DNA from: Rhodoferax sp.
GTDB lineage: Bacteria; Pseudomonadota; Gammaproteobacteria; Burkholderiales; Burkholderiaceae_C
Reading direction: 5' to 3'
Assembly (NCBI RefSeq): GCF_025356155.1
Contig: NZ_JANXUQ010000097.1
Span: forward strand, 1-32,681
Length of the DNA: 32,681 bases
Shown one piece after another: positions 8,257-17,551 of the stretch. Below the pieces are notes generated by a model. It ran no database searches. It worked only from the letters and a program-made list of their open reading frames with translations, and had not been told where the DNA came from. Position 1 is the first letter of the stretch. Every line of letters starts with the position of its first letter. A program made the translations under genes and the position numbers.

Positions 8257-8484
8257 GTGGACACGAACAGTCACGACGGCGGCGCCAGTCCTGCATTCAA
8301 CCGCGTTGTCCGCTGCCCAGCGTGCGGTGGCGACAGTGTCTACGCACCATCCAATTCCGCGCGGCCCTTCTGCAGTGAACGTTGCAAGAATATGGACTTC
8401 GGTGCCTGGGCCAGTGAAAGCTTCAGGGTGGCTGCGCCGCCCAATGCCGAGGACCTGGATCTCGGCGACAACACCCTGCAATGA
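8257..8484 (+). CDS. yacG: DNA gyrase inhibitor YacG (small zinc protein)
   Basis: Small zinc-finger protein; the E. coli homologue binds GyrB and blocks gyrase. The protein is 75 residues, with the four zinc cysteines in CPAC (C20, C23) and FCSERC (C39, C43), then DFGAWASE, the family's D-[LF]-G-x-W block. I chose GTG at 8257 because AGAGGAA (8244-8250) stands six bases before it. A GTG at 8230, overlapping the end of zapD, would add nine residues and has no such site. The gene ends the pilB-yacG run and converges on the mutT-like gene. Confidence 0.92.
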   Translation: MDTNSHDGGASPAFNRVVRCPACGGDSVYAPSNSARPFCSERCKNMDFGAWASESFRVAAPPNAEDLDLGDNTLQ

Positions 8485-8499
8485 TGCGGTTCGTGGCGA

Positions 8500-8566
8500 T
8501 TGGCTTAAGCCAAATCAGCCGCTAGCCCTCTAGTTTATTGCGTTAGCAGCTACAAAATGTGTAGCA
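8500..8566 (-). repeat. Two-hairpin intergenic repeat, copy D, with an adjoining palindrome
   Basis: Read on the minus strand this is a good copy of the family: GCTACACATTTTGTAGC (first hairpin), TGCTAACGCA, then the AGAGGGCTAGCGGC block that marks all copies. It is followed by the perfect palindrome TTGGCTTAAGCCAA (8500-8513), which may serve as a bidirectional terminator between convergent yacG and mutT. Unlike the other copies, this one runs into a coding region: it supplies the last codons and the TAG stop of the mutT-like gene. Confidence 0.7.
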
Positions 8567-9021
8567 CCTTGGAATTGTTGCTCGTCCGCCAACCACTGCA
8601 GTACGGGTACCGTTCCCGGTAAAACCGGGCGCATCTGAACCGGCAGCCGTTCCCAGGAAAAGGACTGGGCCTCCCGCATCTCCAGCGCGCCTGACCACTC
8701 AAACACCTTGCAAAAATGCAGGCGGACCAAGGCATGTGGATAGTCGACCATTTCAACTTTCCAGGGTGTGACGGCGCCGATCTGAATACCCAGCTCCTCG
8801 TACAGCTCGCGGGTCAAGGCTTGCTCCACGGTCTCGCCGGCTTCCAGCTTGCCGCCCGGGAACTCCCAATAATGGGGATAAGGCTTGCCCTCAGGGCGTG
8901 ATGTCAACAGGAAGGCACCATCCGGGCGAAACAGAATGCCGACTGCCACATCCACAAGCTTGCGGTCTGCGCCGCCATGGCGGGTGGCCTGTGGGTCGGC
9001 GACCAGTGGCTTGGCGGTCAT
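8530..9021 (-). CDS. mutT: MutT-like Nudix hydrolase (8-oxo-dGTP diphosphatase)
   Basis: A 163-residue Nudix enzyme, probably cleansing oxidised dGTP from the nucleotide pool. The Nudix box reads GGKLEAGETVEQ...RELYEELGI, matching Gx5Ex7REUxEExGU. VAVGILFRPDGAFLLTSRP is the typical first strand region, and a conserved YPHYWEFPGGK precedes the box. The start ATG overlaps the TGA stop of the upstream DUF815 ATPase gene (ATGA), so translation is probably coupled. The C-terminal tail after FQ (GATHFVAANAIN) is encoded by repeat copy D and is unlikely to be ancestral. Downstream of secA-argJ-ATPase, this is a common Burkholderiales neighbourhood. The exact substrate is inferred. Confidence 0.88.
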   Translation of the reverse strand: MTAKPLVADPQATRHGGADRKLVDVAVGILFRPDGAFLLTSRPEGKPYPHYWEFPGGKLEAGETVEQALTRELYEELGIQIGAVTPWKVEMVDYPHALVRLHFCKVFEWSGALEMREAQSFSWERLPVQMRPVLPGTVPVLQWLADEQQFQGATHFVAANAIN

Positions 9022-9899
9022 CCTGGAACAGTCCCGTGGCGTCCCGCAAAATCCCGAGCGAATTGCCAGGCCACACGGCCGCTGCGCGAACCACGCTCCA
9101 GCGCCCAGACCAAGGCTTCAGGGCGTGCGTTGACAATGCTCGATGCGTCGACTGCTAACGCAGTCAACCACTGGGCAACGATCTTCAGATATTCTTCCTG
9201 GTTGAAGGGGTAAAAGCTGACCCACAAACCAAACCGCTCGGACAACGAGATTTTCTCCTCCACCACCTCGCCGGGGTGCACTTCGCCGTCCGCAGTATGG
9301 GTGTAGGTCAGGTTCTCCGCCATGTACTCGGGCAGCAAATGGCGCCGGTTGCTGGTGGCATAAACCAGCACATTGGGCGTCGCCGCGGCCACCGACCCGT
9401 CTAGAACCGACTTCAGGGCCTTGTAGCCTGGCTCACCCTCGTCGAAACTCAGGTCGTCGCAAAAAACAATGAATTTTTCCGGCCGCTGGGACACCACTTC
9501 GACGATGTCGGGTAAGTCCACCAACTCAGCCTTGTCAACCTCGATCAAACGCAAGCTTTGGGGCGCATAGGCATGCAGGCAGGCGCGTATCAGCGAAGAC
9601 TTGCCCGTACCACGCGACCCGGTCAGCAGCACGTTGTTGGCGGGCAAACCCCGCACAAACTGCTCGGTATTGCGCTGGATTTTTTCCTTCTGGGGGTCGA
9701 TTTCCTTCAGATCATCCAGACTGATGATGCCAATATGGGCTACGGGTGCGATCACACCCTGGCCCGAGCTGCGTCGGCGGTACCTAAAGGCAATAGAGGC
9801 ACCCCAATCGGGTTGCTGCAGGCCCTGTGGCAGCGCGGCCTCAATCCGCTCCATCAGCTGCTCTGCACGCGCGAGAAACGCGGTCAACTGCGCATCCAT
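9018..9899 (-). CDS. DUF815-family AAA+ ATPase of unknown role
   Basis: P-loop ATPase of the DUF815 family; its cellular role is not established. Numbered from the GTG at 9902, Walker A is GSRGTGKS (95-102), and Walker B lies in KFIVFCDDLSF (acidic pair at 149-150). The sensor-1-like VYATSNRRHLLPE and the DEGEPGYKALKSVLDG block are characteristic. Two starts are possible one codon apart, GTG at 9902 and ATG at 9899; I chose ATG (293 residues). The gene begins right after the argJ TGA and overlaps mutT by four bases, so argJ, this gene and mutT are probably one transcript. Confidence 0.88.
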   Translation of the reverse strand: MDAQLTAFLARAEQLMERIEAALPQGLQQPDWGASIAFRYRRRSSGQGVIAPVAHIGIISLDDLKEIDPQKEKIQRNTEQFVRGLPANNVLLTGSRGTGKSSLIRACLHAYAPQSLRLIEVDKAELVDLPDIVEVVSQRPEKFIVFCDDLSFDEGEPGYKALKSVLDGSVAAATPNVLVYATSNRRHLLPEYMAENLTYTHTADGEVHPGEVVEEKISLSERFGLWVSFYPFNQEEYLKIVAQWLTALAVDASSIVNARPEALVWALERGSRSGRVAWQFARDFAGRHGTVPG

Positions 9900-9902
9900 C
9901 AC

Positions 9903-11132
9903 TCAGGACCGGTAATCCGCGTTGATAGTGACGTAGTCGTGGCTCAAATCGCAAGTCCATACGGTTTGGCTCGCAACTCCCCGCCCCAAGCCGACCTTGA
10001 TGGTGATCTCACTTTGGCGCATGACGCGTTGACCGTCTTCTTCGCGGTAAGAAGGATTGCGGCCACCATGAGTCACGACGTGCACATCGTCAAGGAAAAG
10101 CTCAATGCCGCTTTGGTCCAGATCAGTGATGCCGGCATAGCCCACTGCCGCCAAAATGCGGCCCAAATTAGGGTCGCTGGCGAAAAATGCAGTTTTGACC
10201 AAAGGCGAATGGGCGATCGCGTAGGCAGCCAATCGACATTCAGCCGCATCGCGCCCACCATCAACCTGAACCGTAATGAACTTGGTCGCGCCCTCGCCGT
10301 CGCGCACGATCGCTTGCGCCAAATTGCGGGCCACTTCCAACATGGCCTGCTTGAGCGCCTGTCCATCGGAGCTGTCCAGCGAATCAATGACCGCGTGACC
10401 AGCCTGGTTGGAGGCGATGACGACCAAAGAATCGTTAGTCGATGTGTCACCGTCCACCGTCACGCGGTTGAACGAGCCTTCGGCTAGCTCCAGCGCCAGT
10501 TGGTGCATCAAGCCTTGGCTTACGCAGGCGTCGGTGGCGATGAAGCCCAGCATGGTGGCCATATTGGGGCGAATCATGCCCGCCCCCTTGCTAACGCCGG
10601 TGATATGGACGGTCTTGCCGCCTACCACCGCCGTGGCCCCAAATGCCTTGGGCGCAGTATCCGTAGTCATGATGCCTTCGGCCGCCCGCAGCCAATTGCC
10701 CGGCTTGGCATCGGCAATCGCAGCAGCCAGTCCAGCTTCAATGCGGTCATTGGGCAAAGGCTCCATGATCACACCTGTAGAGAACGGCAGTATCTGTTGG
10801 ACCGCTACGCCCAGTTGCCGGGCCATGGCGACACAGGTACTGCGGGCGCGGGCGAGCCCATCGGCACCCGTGCCTGCGTTGGCATTGCCGGTATTTATCA
10901 GCATGGCGCGAATGCCCTGTAGCCCGTTTAAATGTTGGCGGCATATCTGCACCGGCGCTGCACAAAAGCGATTGGAGGTAAACACCCCACCGACCGACGC
11001 GCCTGGGTCTAGCAACACCACTGTCAGATCCTTACGGCCTACTTTGCGGATACCCGCTTCAGTAACACCGATGCGAACACCGGCGATGGGGAAAAGTGTG
11101 TCGGGATTCGGTGCAGGCAAATTTACGGGCAT
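9903..11132 (-). CDS. argJ: Bifunctional ornithine acetyltransferase / N-acetylglutamate synthase
   Basis: Moves the acetyl group from N-acetylornithine to glutamate, recycling it in arginine synthesis; bifunctional members also make N-acetylglutamate from acetyl-CoA. The 409-residue precursor has the self-cleavage site in [16 protein letters not shown]; Thr193 is the expected nucleophile and new N-terminus of the beta chain. NTGNANAGTG and the C-terminal [15 protein letters not shown] are conserved family ends. The size is normal. It lies 20 bases downstream of secA and directly abuts the DUF815 gene. Only a weak purine stretch (GAAAG) precedes the ATG. Whether it is mono- or bifunctional cannot be decided from sequence alone. 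Confidence 0.95.
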   Translation of the reverse strand: MPVNLPAPNPDTLFPIAGVRIGVTEAGIRKVGRKDLTVVLLDPGASVGGVFTSNRFCAAPVQICRQHLNGLQGIRAMLINTGNANAGTGADGLARARSTCVAMARQLGVAVQQILPFSTGVIMEPLPNDRIEAGLAAAIADAKPGNWLRAAEGIMTTDTAPKAFGATAVVGGKTVHITGVSKGAGMIRPNMATMLGFIATDACVSQGLMHQLALELAEGSFNRVTVDGDTSTNDSLVVIASNQAGHAVIDSLDSSDGQALKQAMLEVARNLAQAIVRDGEGATKFITVQVDGGRDAAECRLAAYAIAHSPLVKTAFFASDPNLGRILAAVGYAGITDLDQSGIELFLDDVHVVTHGGRNPSYREEDGQRVMRQSEITIKVGLGRGVASQTVWTCDLSHDYVTINADYRS

Positions 11133-11152
11133 CGCTGTCTTTCAGGCAAATA

Positions 11153-13921
11153 TCAGGCGAGTTTTCCGTGGCACTGTTTGAATTTCTTGCCGCTGCCGCA
11201 GGGGCAAGGGTCATTGCGACCCACCCGCAACAAAGCATCAGCGCCCAATGCGACACCAGCTAGGCGCACGGTATCGGGATCTACCGTGGTCGCCACCTCA
11301 CCGGTTTCAGTTGGCGCGCTATAGGTCACATTAGAGATGCTTTCGCCACGGGTTTCCATCGCGTCGGCAGCCTGCTCCAACTGCTCGGAGGACTGTACCT
11401 TGACCGTCATCAGCACTTTGGTAACGTCGTTCTTGACCGAATCCAGAAGCTGCCCGAACAGCTCAAAGGCTTCGCGCTTGTACTCTTGCTTGGGTTGCTT
11501 TTGTGCATAACCGCGCAGGTGAATGCCCTGGCGTAAATAGTCTAGCGAGCTCAGGTGATCACGCCAGTGGGTGTCAATGCTTTGAAGCAAAACCATGCGT
11601 TCGAATTGGGTGAAATTCTCAGCACCCACTTGTTCCACTTTGGCCTTGAACAAGGCATCAGCGGCGGCGGTCACCGTGGTCACCAGGTCTTCATCAACGA
11701 TGGCGGTTGCATCGTTCACTTGCTTTTGCAAGTCGAGTTCTAGTTGCCATTCGTCTGACAACATCTTTTGCAACCCGGTAATATCCCACTGCTCTTCGAC
11801 TGATTCGGCAGGAATGTATTGGCGTGCCAAATCCTGGAAGCAGCCTTCGCGCAAGGACGCTATCTGGGCTGTCAAATCCTTGGCATCCAGAATGGCATTG
11901 CGCTGTTGGTAGATCACCTTGCGCTGGTCGTTGGATACATCATCGTATTCGAGCAATTGCTTGCGCATGTCAAAGTTGCGCGCCTCTACCTTGCGTTGCG
12001 CGCTCTCGATGCTGCGTGTGACGATGCCGGCTTCAATGGCTTCGCCATCGGGCATTTTCAGGCGATCCATGATGGCTTTGACGCGGTCACCCGCAAAAAT
12101 ACGCATCAAAGAATCGTCAAGGCTCAAGTAAAACCGAGAGGAGCCTGGGTCACCCTGTCGGCCAGAACGACCACGCAATTGGTTGTCGATACGGCGCGAT
12201 TCATGGCGCTCGGTTGCAATGATGCGCAAACCGCCCAGTGCCTTGACCGCCTCATGGTCTATGGACCACTGCGCACGCACGGCTTCAATCTGTTGTTGCT
12301 TGGCGGCACTATCCAGTGCCTCGTCCTCTTCAATGGCTTCCACGGTCTTGCCAATGCTGCCACCCAACACGATGTCGGTACCGCGGCCCGCCATATTCGT
12401 GGCGATGGTGATCATTTTGGAACGCCCGGCTTGCGCCACGATATCGGCCTCGCGGGCATGCTGCTTGGCATTGAGCACCTGGTGCGGCAATTGTTCCTTG
12501 TCCAGCAACTGCGCAATGATTTCGGAGTTTTCAATGGACGTAGTGCCCACCAACACGGGTTGGCCGCGCTCGTAGCATTCGCGGATATCCTGAATTGCAG
12601 CAACGTACTTCTCACGCGTCGTCTTGTAGATGCGATCCAACTGGTCTTCGCGCTTGCTGATGCGATTCGGCGGAATGACGATCGTTTCCAGGCCGTAGAT
12701 TTCCTGGAATTCGTAGGCTTCGGTATCGGCAGTACCTGTCATGCCAGCCAACTTGGCGTACAGACGGAAATAGTTCTGGAAGGTAATGGATGCCAGCGTC
12801 TGGTTTTCGGCCTGAATAGCGACGCCTTCCTTGGCTTCAACCGCCTGGTGCAAACCATCGCTCCAGCGGCGTCCTGTCATCAGCCGTCCGGTGAATTCAT
12901 CGACGATGATGATCTCACCCTGCTGCACCACATAGTGCTGGTCGCGGTGGTACAGGTTGTTGGCCCGTAGCGCTGCATACAAGTGGTGCATGAGCGTGAT
13001 GTTGGCGGGGTCGTACAGTGACGCACCGGGAGGGATCAAGCCCATTTCGGCAAATATCTGCTCAGCGCTTTCGTGCCCTTGCTCGGTCAGGAAGACTTGG
13101 TGGCTTTTCTCGTCCAGCGTGAAGTCACCGGGCTTGGTGACGCCCTCGCCCGTGCGAGGATCGGCTTCACCTTCCTGGCGCACCAGCCGGGGAGCGGCCT
13201 TGTTGATGGCCAGGTACATGTCAGTGTGGTCTTCGGCTTGCCCACTGATGATCAGTGGCGTACGCGCTTCATCTATCAGGATGGAGTCCACCTCATCAAC
13301 AATGGCGTAGTTCAGGCCGCGTTGCACGCGGTCCGCCACTTCATACACCATGTTGTCACGCAAGTAGTCGAAGCCGTATTCGTTGTTCGTGCCGTAGGTA
13401 ATGTCGGCTTGGTAGGCAGCCTGCTTTTCTTCACGCGGCATTTGCGGCAGGTTAACACCCACAGTCAACCCCAGGAAGTTGTACAGACGCCCCATCCATT
13501 TCGCGTCGCGGCTGGCTAAGTAATCATTCACGGTTACCACGTGAACGCCCTTGCCCGTCAGCGCATTGAGATAAACCGGCAGGGTCGCAGTCAGCGTCTT
13601 GCCTTCGCCCGTACCCATTTCGGAAATTTTTCCGTAGTGCAGCGACATGCCACCCAAGAGCTGCACATCGAAGTGCCGCATCTTCATCACGCGTTTGGAG
13701 CCTTCTCGCACCACCGCAAAGGCTTCCGGCAGCAGGTCGTCGAGCGCGGCGCCTTTTTGGATGCGCTCCTTGAACTCTTGCGTCTTGGCCTTGAGCGCGT
13801 CATCGCTCAACTGCTCATACTGCGCCTCCAATGCATTGATGCGTGCCACACCGGAGCGGTATTGCTTGAGCAAGCGGTCGTTACGACTGCCGAAGATTTT
13901 GGTAAGAATGTTGGTGGCCAT
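11153..13921 (-). CDS. secA: Preprotein translocase ATPase SecA
   Basis: Motor ATPase that drives unfolded proteins through SecYEG. The protein is 922 residues, normal for betaproteobacteria. Visible parts: Walker A GTGEGKT at 103-109, the [18 protein letters not shown] block of NBD1, [13 protein letters not shown] and [22 protein letters not shown] of NBD2, and the C-terminal zinc-binding tail with C906, C908, C917 and H918 ([13 protein letters not shown]) that contacts SecB and lipid. The 143 bases upstream, before the M23 peptidase gene ends, contain no secM-like ORF and no promoter I can support. Confidence 0.97.
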   Translation of the reverse strand: MATNILTKIFGSRNDRLLKQYRSGVARINALEAQYEQLSDDALKAKTQEFKERIQKGAALDDLLPEAFAVVREGSKRVMKMRHFDVQLLGGMSLHYGKISEMGTGEGKTLTATLPVYLNALTGKGVHVVTVNDYLASRDAKWMGRLYNFLGLTVGVNLPQMPREEKQAAYQADITYGTNNEYGFDYLRDNMVYEVADRVQRGLNYAIVDEVDSILIDEARTPLIISGQAEDHTDMYLAINKAAPRLVRQEGEADPRTGEGVTKPGDFTLDEKSHQVFLTEQGHESAEQIFAEMGLIPPGASLYDPANITLMHHLYAALRANNLYHRDQHYVVQQGEIIIVDEFTGRLMTGRRWSDGLHQAVEAKEGVAIQAENQTLASITFQNYFRLYAKLAGMTGTADTEAYEFQEIYGLETIVIPPNRISKREDQLDRIYKTTREKYVAAIQDIRECYERGQPVLVGTTSIENSEIIAQLLDKEQLPHQVLNAKQHAREADIVAQAGRSKMITIATNMAGRGTDIVLGGSIGKTVEAIEEDEALDSAAKQQQIEAVRAQWSIDHEAVKALGGLRIIATERHESRRIDNQLRGRSGRQGDPGSSRFYLSLDDSLMRIFAGDRVKAIMDRLKMPDGEAIEAGIVTRSIESAQRKVEARNFDMRKQLLEYDDVSNDQRKVIYQQRNAILDAKDLTAQIASLREGCFQDLARQYIPAESVEEQWDITGLQKMLSDEWQLELDLQKQVNDATAIVDEDLVTTVTAAADALFKAKVEQVGAENFTQFERMVLLQSIDTHWRDHLSSLDYLRQGIHLRGYAQKQPKQEYKREAFELFGQLLDSVKNDVTKVLMTVKVQSSEQLEQAADAMETRGESISNVTYSAPTETGEVATTVDPDTVRLAGVALGADALLRVGRNDPCPCGSGKKFKQCHGKLA

Positions 13922-14064
13922 GAATGCAAGACTGGCCTGGACCCCACAATGGGTTCGCAGCGCAGCGCAGTCCTTTTTCTAATCTGGATGAAGTGGGGAT
14001 GTTCTGGCGAAATACAACCGCTGACGCAGTCACACTCGCACCGTTGAAAACCAAACCGGTGATT

Positions 14065-15069
14065 TTAGCGTTGACTGGGGAGTGCCTCAGACAGACTCCC
14101 TTTTGCAGCCAATAAAGCCGACGGTGTTGGAGCGATGCCGCGGGCCGTTGGAGCCGAAGTCAGGTCACGCCCGGCATTGAGAAACTTCTGCGGATCTTGC
14201 GGAATGCCCTGCACCAGGACTTCAAAATGCAGATGAGGCCCTGTCGAACGACCAGTATTGCCGACCTCTGCAATCTTCTGACCGCGCTTGATCAAATCAC
14301 CTTTTTTGATATATACCTTGGAGGTATGGGCGTAGCGCGAAATCAAATCATTGCCATGGTCGATTTCAATCATGTTGCCGTATTCCGATTGAAACTCCTG
14401 GGTCACCACCACACCACCCGCAGCGGCGAAGATCGTAGTGCCGGGTGTTGCCGGAAAATCAAGCCCGGTGTGTAAAGCAGAACGGCCAGTGATAGGGTCT
14501 ATCCGCCATCCAAACATCGAGCCTAGGTTAGCATTAAGCACGGGCGCCTGTGTAGGGATCATCATTTTTTTGATTTTTTGCTCGAACAAGCGAGACTCAA
14601 GCACGGTCATCAAGTCCGCCCGCTCACCGGCTACGCTATCGAGGTCTTGCAAGGTTGCTTGCAACTCCAGCATCGATAGGTCGCGCCCTGCAACCAACCG
14701 TCCGCCCTGGCCCGGCTTGATTTTGATATCCGCAGGGTTGACACCCGCCAAGCCAGAGACCCGTTCACCGAGGGATTCCAACTGCAGCATCTTGGCCTGC
14801 ATTTCACCGAGCTTTTTGGCCATGACCTCGATGTTTTCGCGCATGAAACGGTCTTGCTGCGCAACTTCATCCTTAACTACCAGCCGCACCAGCGTGCCGA
14901 TGATGGGCCAGCCTTCACGCGCACCTTTGAGGAAAACCCAGTGGTAAAGCCCCGCAGAAATCAGCATCAAGGCAAACGACGAAGCGATCACGGCCATCAA
15001 GAGTTTGGAACCGCTCAGATGAAACGCACGACTTTTGACGAGCCATGCATCCGTGATAATCAATTGCAT
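14065..15069 (-). CDS. Membrane-anchored M23 family peptidoglycan endopeptidase
   Basis: Probable periplasmic murein hydrolase held by one N-terminal transmembrane helix (about residues 23-47). A coiled-coil-like region (about 65-165) precedes the LytM/M23 domain (about 195-300). The zinc and catalytic residues are present: HTGLD (H200, D204), YAHTS (H248) and HLHFE (H279, H281), so it should be active rather than a degenerate EnvC/NlpD-type activator. Length is 334 residues. A peptidase of this type next to secA and divergent from a DUF721 gene is a recurring betaproteobacterial arrangement. The bond cleaved is not known from sequence. Confidence 0.9.
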   Translation of the reverse strand: MQLIITDAWLVKSRAFHLSGSKLLMAVIASSFALMLISAGLYHWVFLKGAREGWPIIGTLVRLVVKDEVAQQDRFMRENIEVMAKKLGEMQAKMLQLESLGERVSGLAGVNPADIKIKPGQGGRLVAGRDLSMLELQATLQDLDSVAGERADLMTVLESRLFEQKIKKMMIPTQAPVLNANLGSMFGWRIDPITGRSALHTGLDFPATPGTTIFAAAGGVVVTQEFQSEYGNMIEIDHGNDLISRYAHTSKVYIKKGDLIKRGQKIAEVGNTGRSTGPHLHFEVLVQGIPQDPQKFLNAGRDLTSAPTARGIAPTPSALLAAKGSLSEALPSQR

Positions 15070-15098
15070 TCAGAATCCCTTCGCATCTAACTAAGGCC

Positions 15099-15413
15099 AT
15101 GAACCGTCGCAACCACTCCTTCACGCTGCAGCAAGCAACGCAGGACTCACCCACCTTGGCACGTCTAACCGGGCTCGCAATGGAATCGTCGGCTCGACTG
15201 AAATCGATTGAGGCCCTCATACCCACTGCTTTACGCAAAGCTGTACGGGCTGGCCCCATCGAAGGCACCGTCTGGTGCCTGATTCTCGACAACAACGCTA
15301 TTGCCGCGAAAATTCGCCAACTGCTGCCTTCCCTAGAGTCACACTTGCGTACAAAAGGCTGGGAGGTCAGCGCCATCCGCCTCAAGGTACAGGCGCAGCG
15401 CCTGGAACCTTAA
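15099..15413 (+). CDS. DUF721 / DciA-like protein
   Basis: A 104-residue protein of the DUF721 family, related to DciA, which helps load the replicative helicase DnaB where DnaC is absent. Supporting features are the N-terminal helical stretch, the central VWCLILDNNAIAAKIRQLLPSL segment (hydrophobic strand followed by the conserved helix), and a basic C-terminus ending in VQAQRLEP. It sits divergent from the M23 peptidase/secA genes, a common context for DUF721. AAGG shortly before the ATG may be the ribosome-binding site. It is shorter than Pseudomonas DciA, so equal function is inferred only. Confidence 0.8.
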   Translation: MNRRNHSFTLQQATQDSPTLARLTGLAMESSARLKSIEALIPTALRKAVRAGPIEGTVWCLILDNNAIAAKIRQLLPSLESHLRTKGWEVSAIRLKVQAQRLEP

Positions 15414-15432
15414 GAAGAAATAGCAGAAAAAA

Positions 15433-15508
15433 TGGTGCCGATTATCGGATTCGAACTGATGACCTACCGCTTACAAGGCGGTTGCTCTACCAACTGAGCT
15501 AAATCGGC
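15433..15508 (-). tRNA. tRNA-Thr (anticodon TGT)
   Basis: Complete 76-base cloverleaf on the minus strand. Acceptor GCCGATT/AATCGGC is fully paired, the D-stem is GCTC/GAGC, the anticodon stem ACCGC/GCGGT encloses loop CTTGTAA (anticodon TGT), and the T-loop is TTCGAAT. The discriminator is A and CCA is encoded. The T-stem has one A-C mispair (ATCAG/CCGAT). It lies between the DUF721 gene and sspB. Confidence 0.97.
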
Positions 15509-15567
15509 ACGTCTTTTATTCTACATTAGTAAATGGCCCTAAAAAATACCGAGGGTGTATACCAATG

Positions 15568-16041
15568 TTATTTAATGCGCGTCAAAGAAGGTTTTCCGCC
15601 ACCCGTTGGGCGGGGCGGCTCTGGCACGTCGTCTGTGGGCGCGCTGGTGACTCGGGTCAACACCGTCGCCTTGGTATCTGTGGGCACAGCCACCACTTCT
15701 GCAGACCTCGTGGATCGGGCCAACATGGGAAACGCCATGCCCTGGCCGTTCTCACGTGCATAGATCGCCACCACACGGTCCACCGGCACATAAATGTCCC
15801 GCGCCACTCCACCGAAGCGCCCTTTGAATTCGATAAATTCGTTGCCCATGGTCAAAGAACTGGTCGCGTCAAAACTGATGTTCAGCACGATCTCGCCGTC
15901 CTTGACGTATTCATTGGGCACGCGCACCGTCTCATCGACCAAGACGGCGATGAACGGAGTCAGACCGTTGTCAGTGCACCACTCGTACAGCGCACGGATC
16001 AGGTAAGGGCGCGTGGAGCTGGAGTCGGTAGCGTCTAGCAT
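15568..16041 (-). CDS. sspB: ClpXP protease specificity-enhancing factor SspB
   Basis: Adaptor that binds ssrA-tagged proteins and delivers them to ClpXP. In the 157 residues, the substrate-binding core is LIRALYEWCTDNGLTPFIAVLVD...VNISF-type (here IVLNISF), with NEFIEFKGRFGG and VDRVVAIYARENGQGM following. A flexible linker leads to a short basic-hydrophobic tail, GGGKPSLTRIK, matching the ClpX-docking XB motif. It lies 17 bases after sspA, the usual sspA-sspB pair. The stop codon is TAA at 15570-15568. Confidence 0.95.
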   Translation of the reverse strand: MLDATDSSSTRPYLIRALYEWCTDNGLTPFIAVLVDETVRVPNEYVKDGEIVLNISFDATSSLTMGNEFIEFKGRFGGVARDIYVPVDRVVAIYARENGQGMAFPMLARSTRSAEVVAVPTDTKATVLTRVTSAPTDDVPEPPRPTGGGKPSLTRIK

Positions 16042-16058
16042 GGTGGCTCGCCCGGCAA

Positions 16059-16670
16059 TTACTTGCGCATGACTTTTTCAGATGGCGTCAGCGCCTCGAT
16101 ATAGGCGGGACGCGAGAAGATGCGCTCTGCATATTTCAGCAAAGGCGCGGCATTCTTGCTCAGGTCAATACCGTAAAAATCCAGGCGCCACAACAGCGGA
16201 GCAATGGCGACATCGAGCATGGAGAAGTTGTCACCCAACATGTATTTGTTCTTCAAGAACACGGGCGCCAACTGGGTCAAACGGTCGCGGATGTGCGCGC
16301 GGGCTTTTTCTAGCGCCTTGTCGTTGCCCTTGGAGCTGCGTGCTTCCAGCGTCGACACGTGCACAAACAATTCTTTTTCAAAATTGAGCAGGAACAAGCG
16401 GACACGGGCGCGGTCTACAGGGTCACCGGGCATCAATTGGGGATGCGGAAAACGCTCGTCAATGTACTCATTGATGATGTTGGACTCATACAAAATCAGA
16501 TCGCGCTCAACCAGAATCGGCACTTGGCCATAAGGGTTCATGACGCTGATGTCTTCGGGCTTGTTGTACAAGTCAACATCGCGGATTTCGAAGTCCATGC
16601 CTTTTTCGAAAAGAACGAAACGGCAACGATGAGAAAAGGGGCAGGTTGTTCCTGAATACAGCACCATCAT
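16059..16670 (-). CDS. sspA: Stringent starvation protein A (GST-fold RNA polymerase-associated protein)
   Basis: Glutathione-S-transferase-fold protein that binds RNA polymerase during starvation and stress. The 203 residues show a thioredoxin-like N-terminal domain (TTCPFSHRCRFVLFEKGM, then NPYGQVPILVERDLILYES) and an all-helical GST C-terminal domain ending SRPAYIEALTPSEKVMRK. GGAG about nine bases upstream supports the first of two adjacent ATGs. It follows the pet operon terminator and precedes sspB by 17 bases. Cytochrome bc1 genes followed by sspA-sspB is widespread in beta- and gammaproteobacteria. Confidence 0.95.
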   Translation of the reverse strand: MMVLYSGTTCPFSHRCRFVLFEKGMDFEIRDVDLYNKPEDISVMNPYGQVPILVERDLILYESNIINEYIDERFPHPQLMPGDPVDRARVRLFLLNFEKELFVHVSTLEARSSKGNDKALEKARAHIRDRLTQLAPVFLKNKYMLGDNFSMLDVAIAPLLWRLDFYGIDLSKNAAPLLKYAERIFSRPAYIEALTPSEKVMRK

Positions 16671-16684
16671 GGCAAGAGACTCCT

Positions 16685-16724
16685 AAAAATTAAAAAGAGT
16701 GGGTTGCCATTGCGAACCCACTCT
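16685..16724 (-). terminator. Intrinsic terminator of the petABC operon
   Basis: On the minus strand the ten-base arm AGAGTGGGTT (16724-16715) and its perfect partner AACCCACTCT (16705-16696) enclose a nine-base loop, followed by TTTTAATTTTT. The stem and T-rich tail lie about 50 bases beyond the petC stop, so this should end bc1 transcription and separate it from sspA. Confidence 0.9.
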
Positions 16725-16776
16725 GGAACCAAGACCGGCAATCCGCAGACGGCAGGCGATTGGCAAAAAGACCGTA

Positions 16777-17535
16777 TTACTTGACGTCTTTCCAATACGC
16801 GGCGTTCAGTCGCCAAGCGAAGAAAGTCATGACGAGCAGGAACAACAGAACACCAAACCCGACCCGAATCCGTGTGTTTTTGGCGGGCTCCGCCATCCAC
16901 GACATATAGCTGACCAAATCACCAATCGCTTGGTCGTACTGTTCGGACGACAAGGTACCGGGTGTCAATTGCTCCCAACCCTTGAGCGTGTGTATTTCGT
17001 GGCCGTGCTCTTCAACTGTTTCATACACCGGAGCGCGTTTGCCTTGCAATTCCCACAACACGTGGGGCATGCCCACATTCGGAAAAGCCAGGTTGTTCCA
17101 GCCCGTGGGCTTGGCTTCGTCCACGTAATAGTTGCGCAGGTAGGTGTACAGATAGTCTGCGCCTGTACCCTTGCCTTGCGCGGAGCGCGAACGAGCGATC
17201 ACGCTCAGATCGGGCGGGTTGCCACCAAACCACTCCTTGGCCTGGCGCGGATCGATCGCGGACTTCATCGTGTCGCCAACCTTCTCGGTCGTGAACAACA
17301 AATTGTCCTTGATCTGCTGTTCCGTCAGGCCAATGTCTTTCAGGCGGTTGAAACGCATGAAGGCCGCCGAGTGACAGTTCAGGCAGTAATTGACAAACAG
17401 TTTGGCACCGTGTTGCAGGGCCTCCAAATCATTGGAGCGATCAGGCGCCTTGTCCCACTCGATACCGCCGGTGTTGGCATGGGCGCCTACCATCAGGCCC
17501 AGTGCTGCCATCAAAGTCAACAATACTTTTTTCAT
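16777..17535 (-). CDS. petC: Ubiquinol-cytochrome c reductase, cytochrome c1
   Basis: Haem-c subunit of the cytochrome bc1 complex (complex III); it passes electrons from the Rieske cluster to soluble cytochrome c in the periplasm. The 252-residue precursor has a signal peptide (MKKVLLTLMAALGLMVGAHA), haem-binding CLNCH at 51-55, and a C-terminal membrane anchor (about 222-245) ending in WKDVK. NVGMPHVLW may provide the methionine ligand. I chose ATG at 17535 because GGAGA precedes it by about nine bases and it gives a clean signal peptide; an in-frame start at 17574 lies within the end of petB. It follows petB by 16 bases and is the last gene before the terminator. Confidence 0.95.
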   Translation of the reverse strand: MKKVLLTLMAALGLMVGAHANTGGIEWDKAPDRSNDLEALQHGAKLFVNYCLNCHSAAFMRFNRLKDIGLTEQQIKDNLLFTTEKVGDTMKSAIDPRQAKEWFGGNPPDLSVIARSRSAQGKGTGADYLYTYLRNYYVDEAKPTGWNNLAFPNVGMPHVLWELQGKRAPVYETVEEHGHEIHTLKGWEQLTPGTLSSEQYDQAIGDLVSYMSWMAEPAKNTRIRVGFGVLLFLLVMTFFAWRLNAAYWKDVK

Positions 17536-17551
17536 TTGCGTAATCTCCAAC

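Noticed and set aside
11819-12970. 383-codon plus-strand frame opposite secA
   Set aside because: It lies wholly inside secA, which has complete motifs and normal length; the reverse reading shows no domain and no ribosome-binding site.
13922-14064. SecM-like regulatory peptide upstream of secA
   Set aside because: No short open frame with a signal peptide or an arrest-like end was found in the gap on the secA strand.
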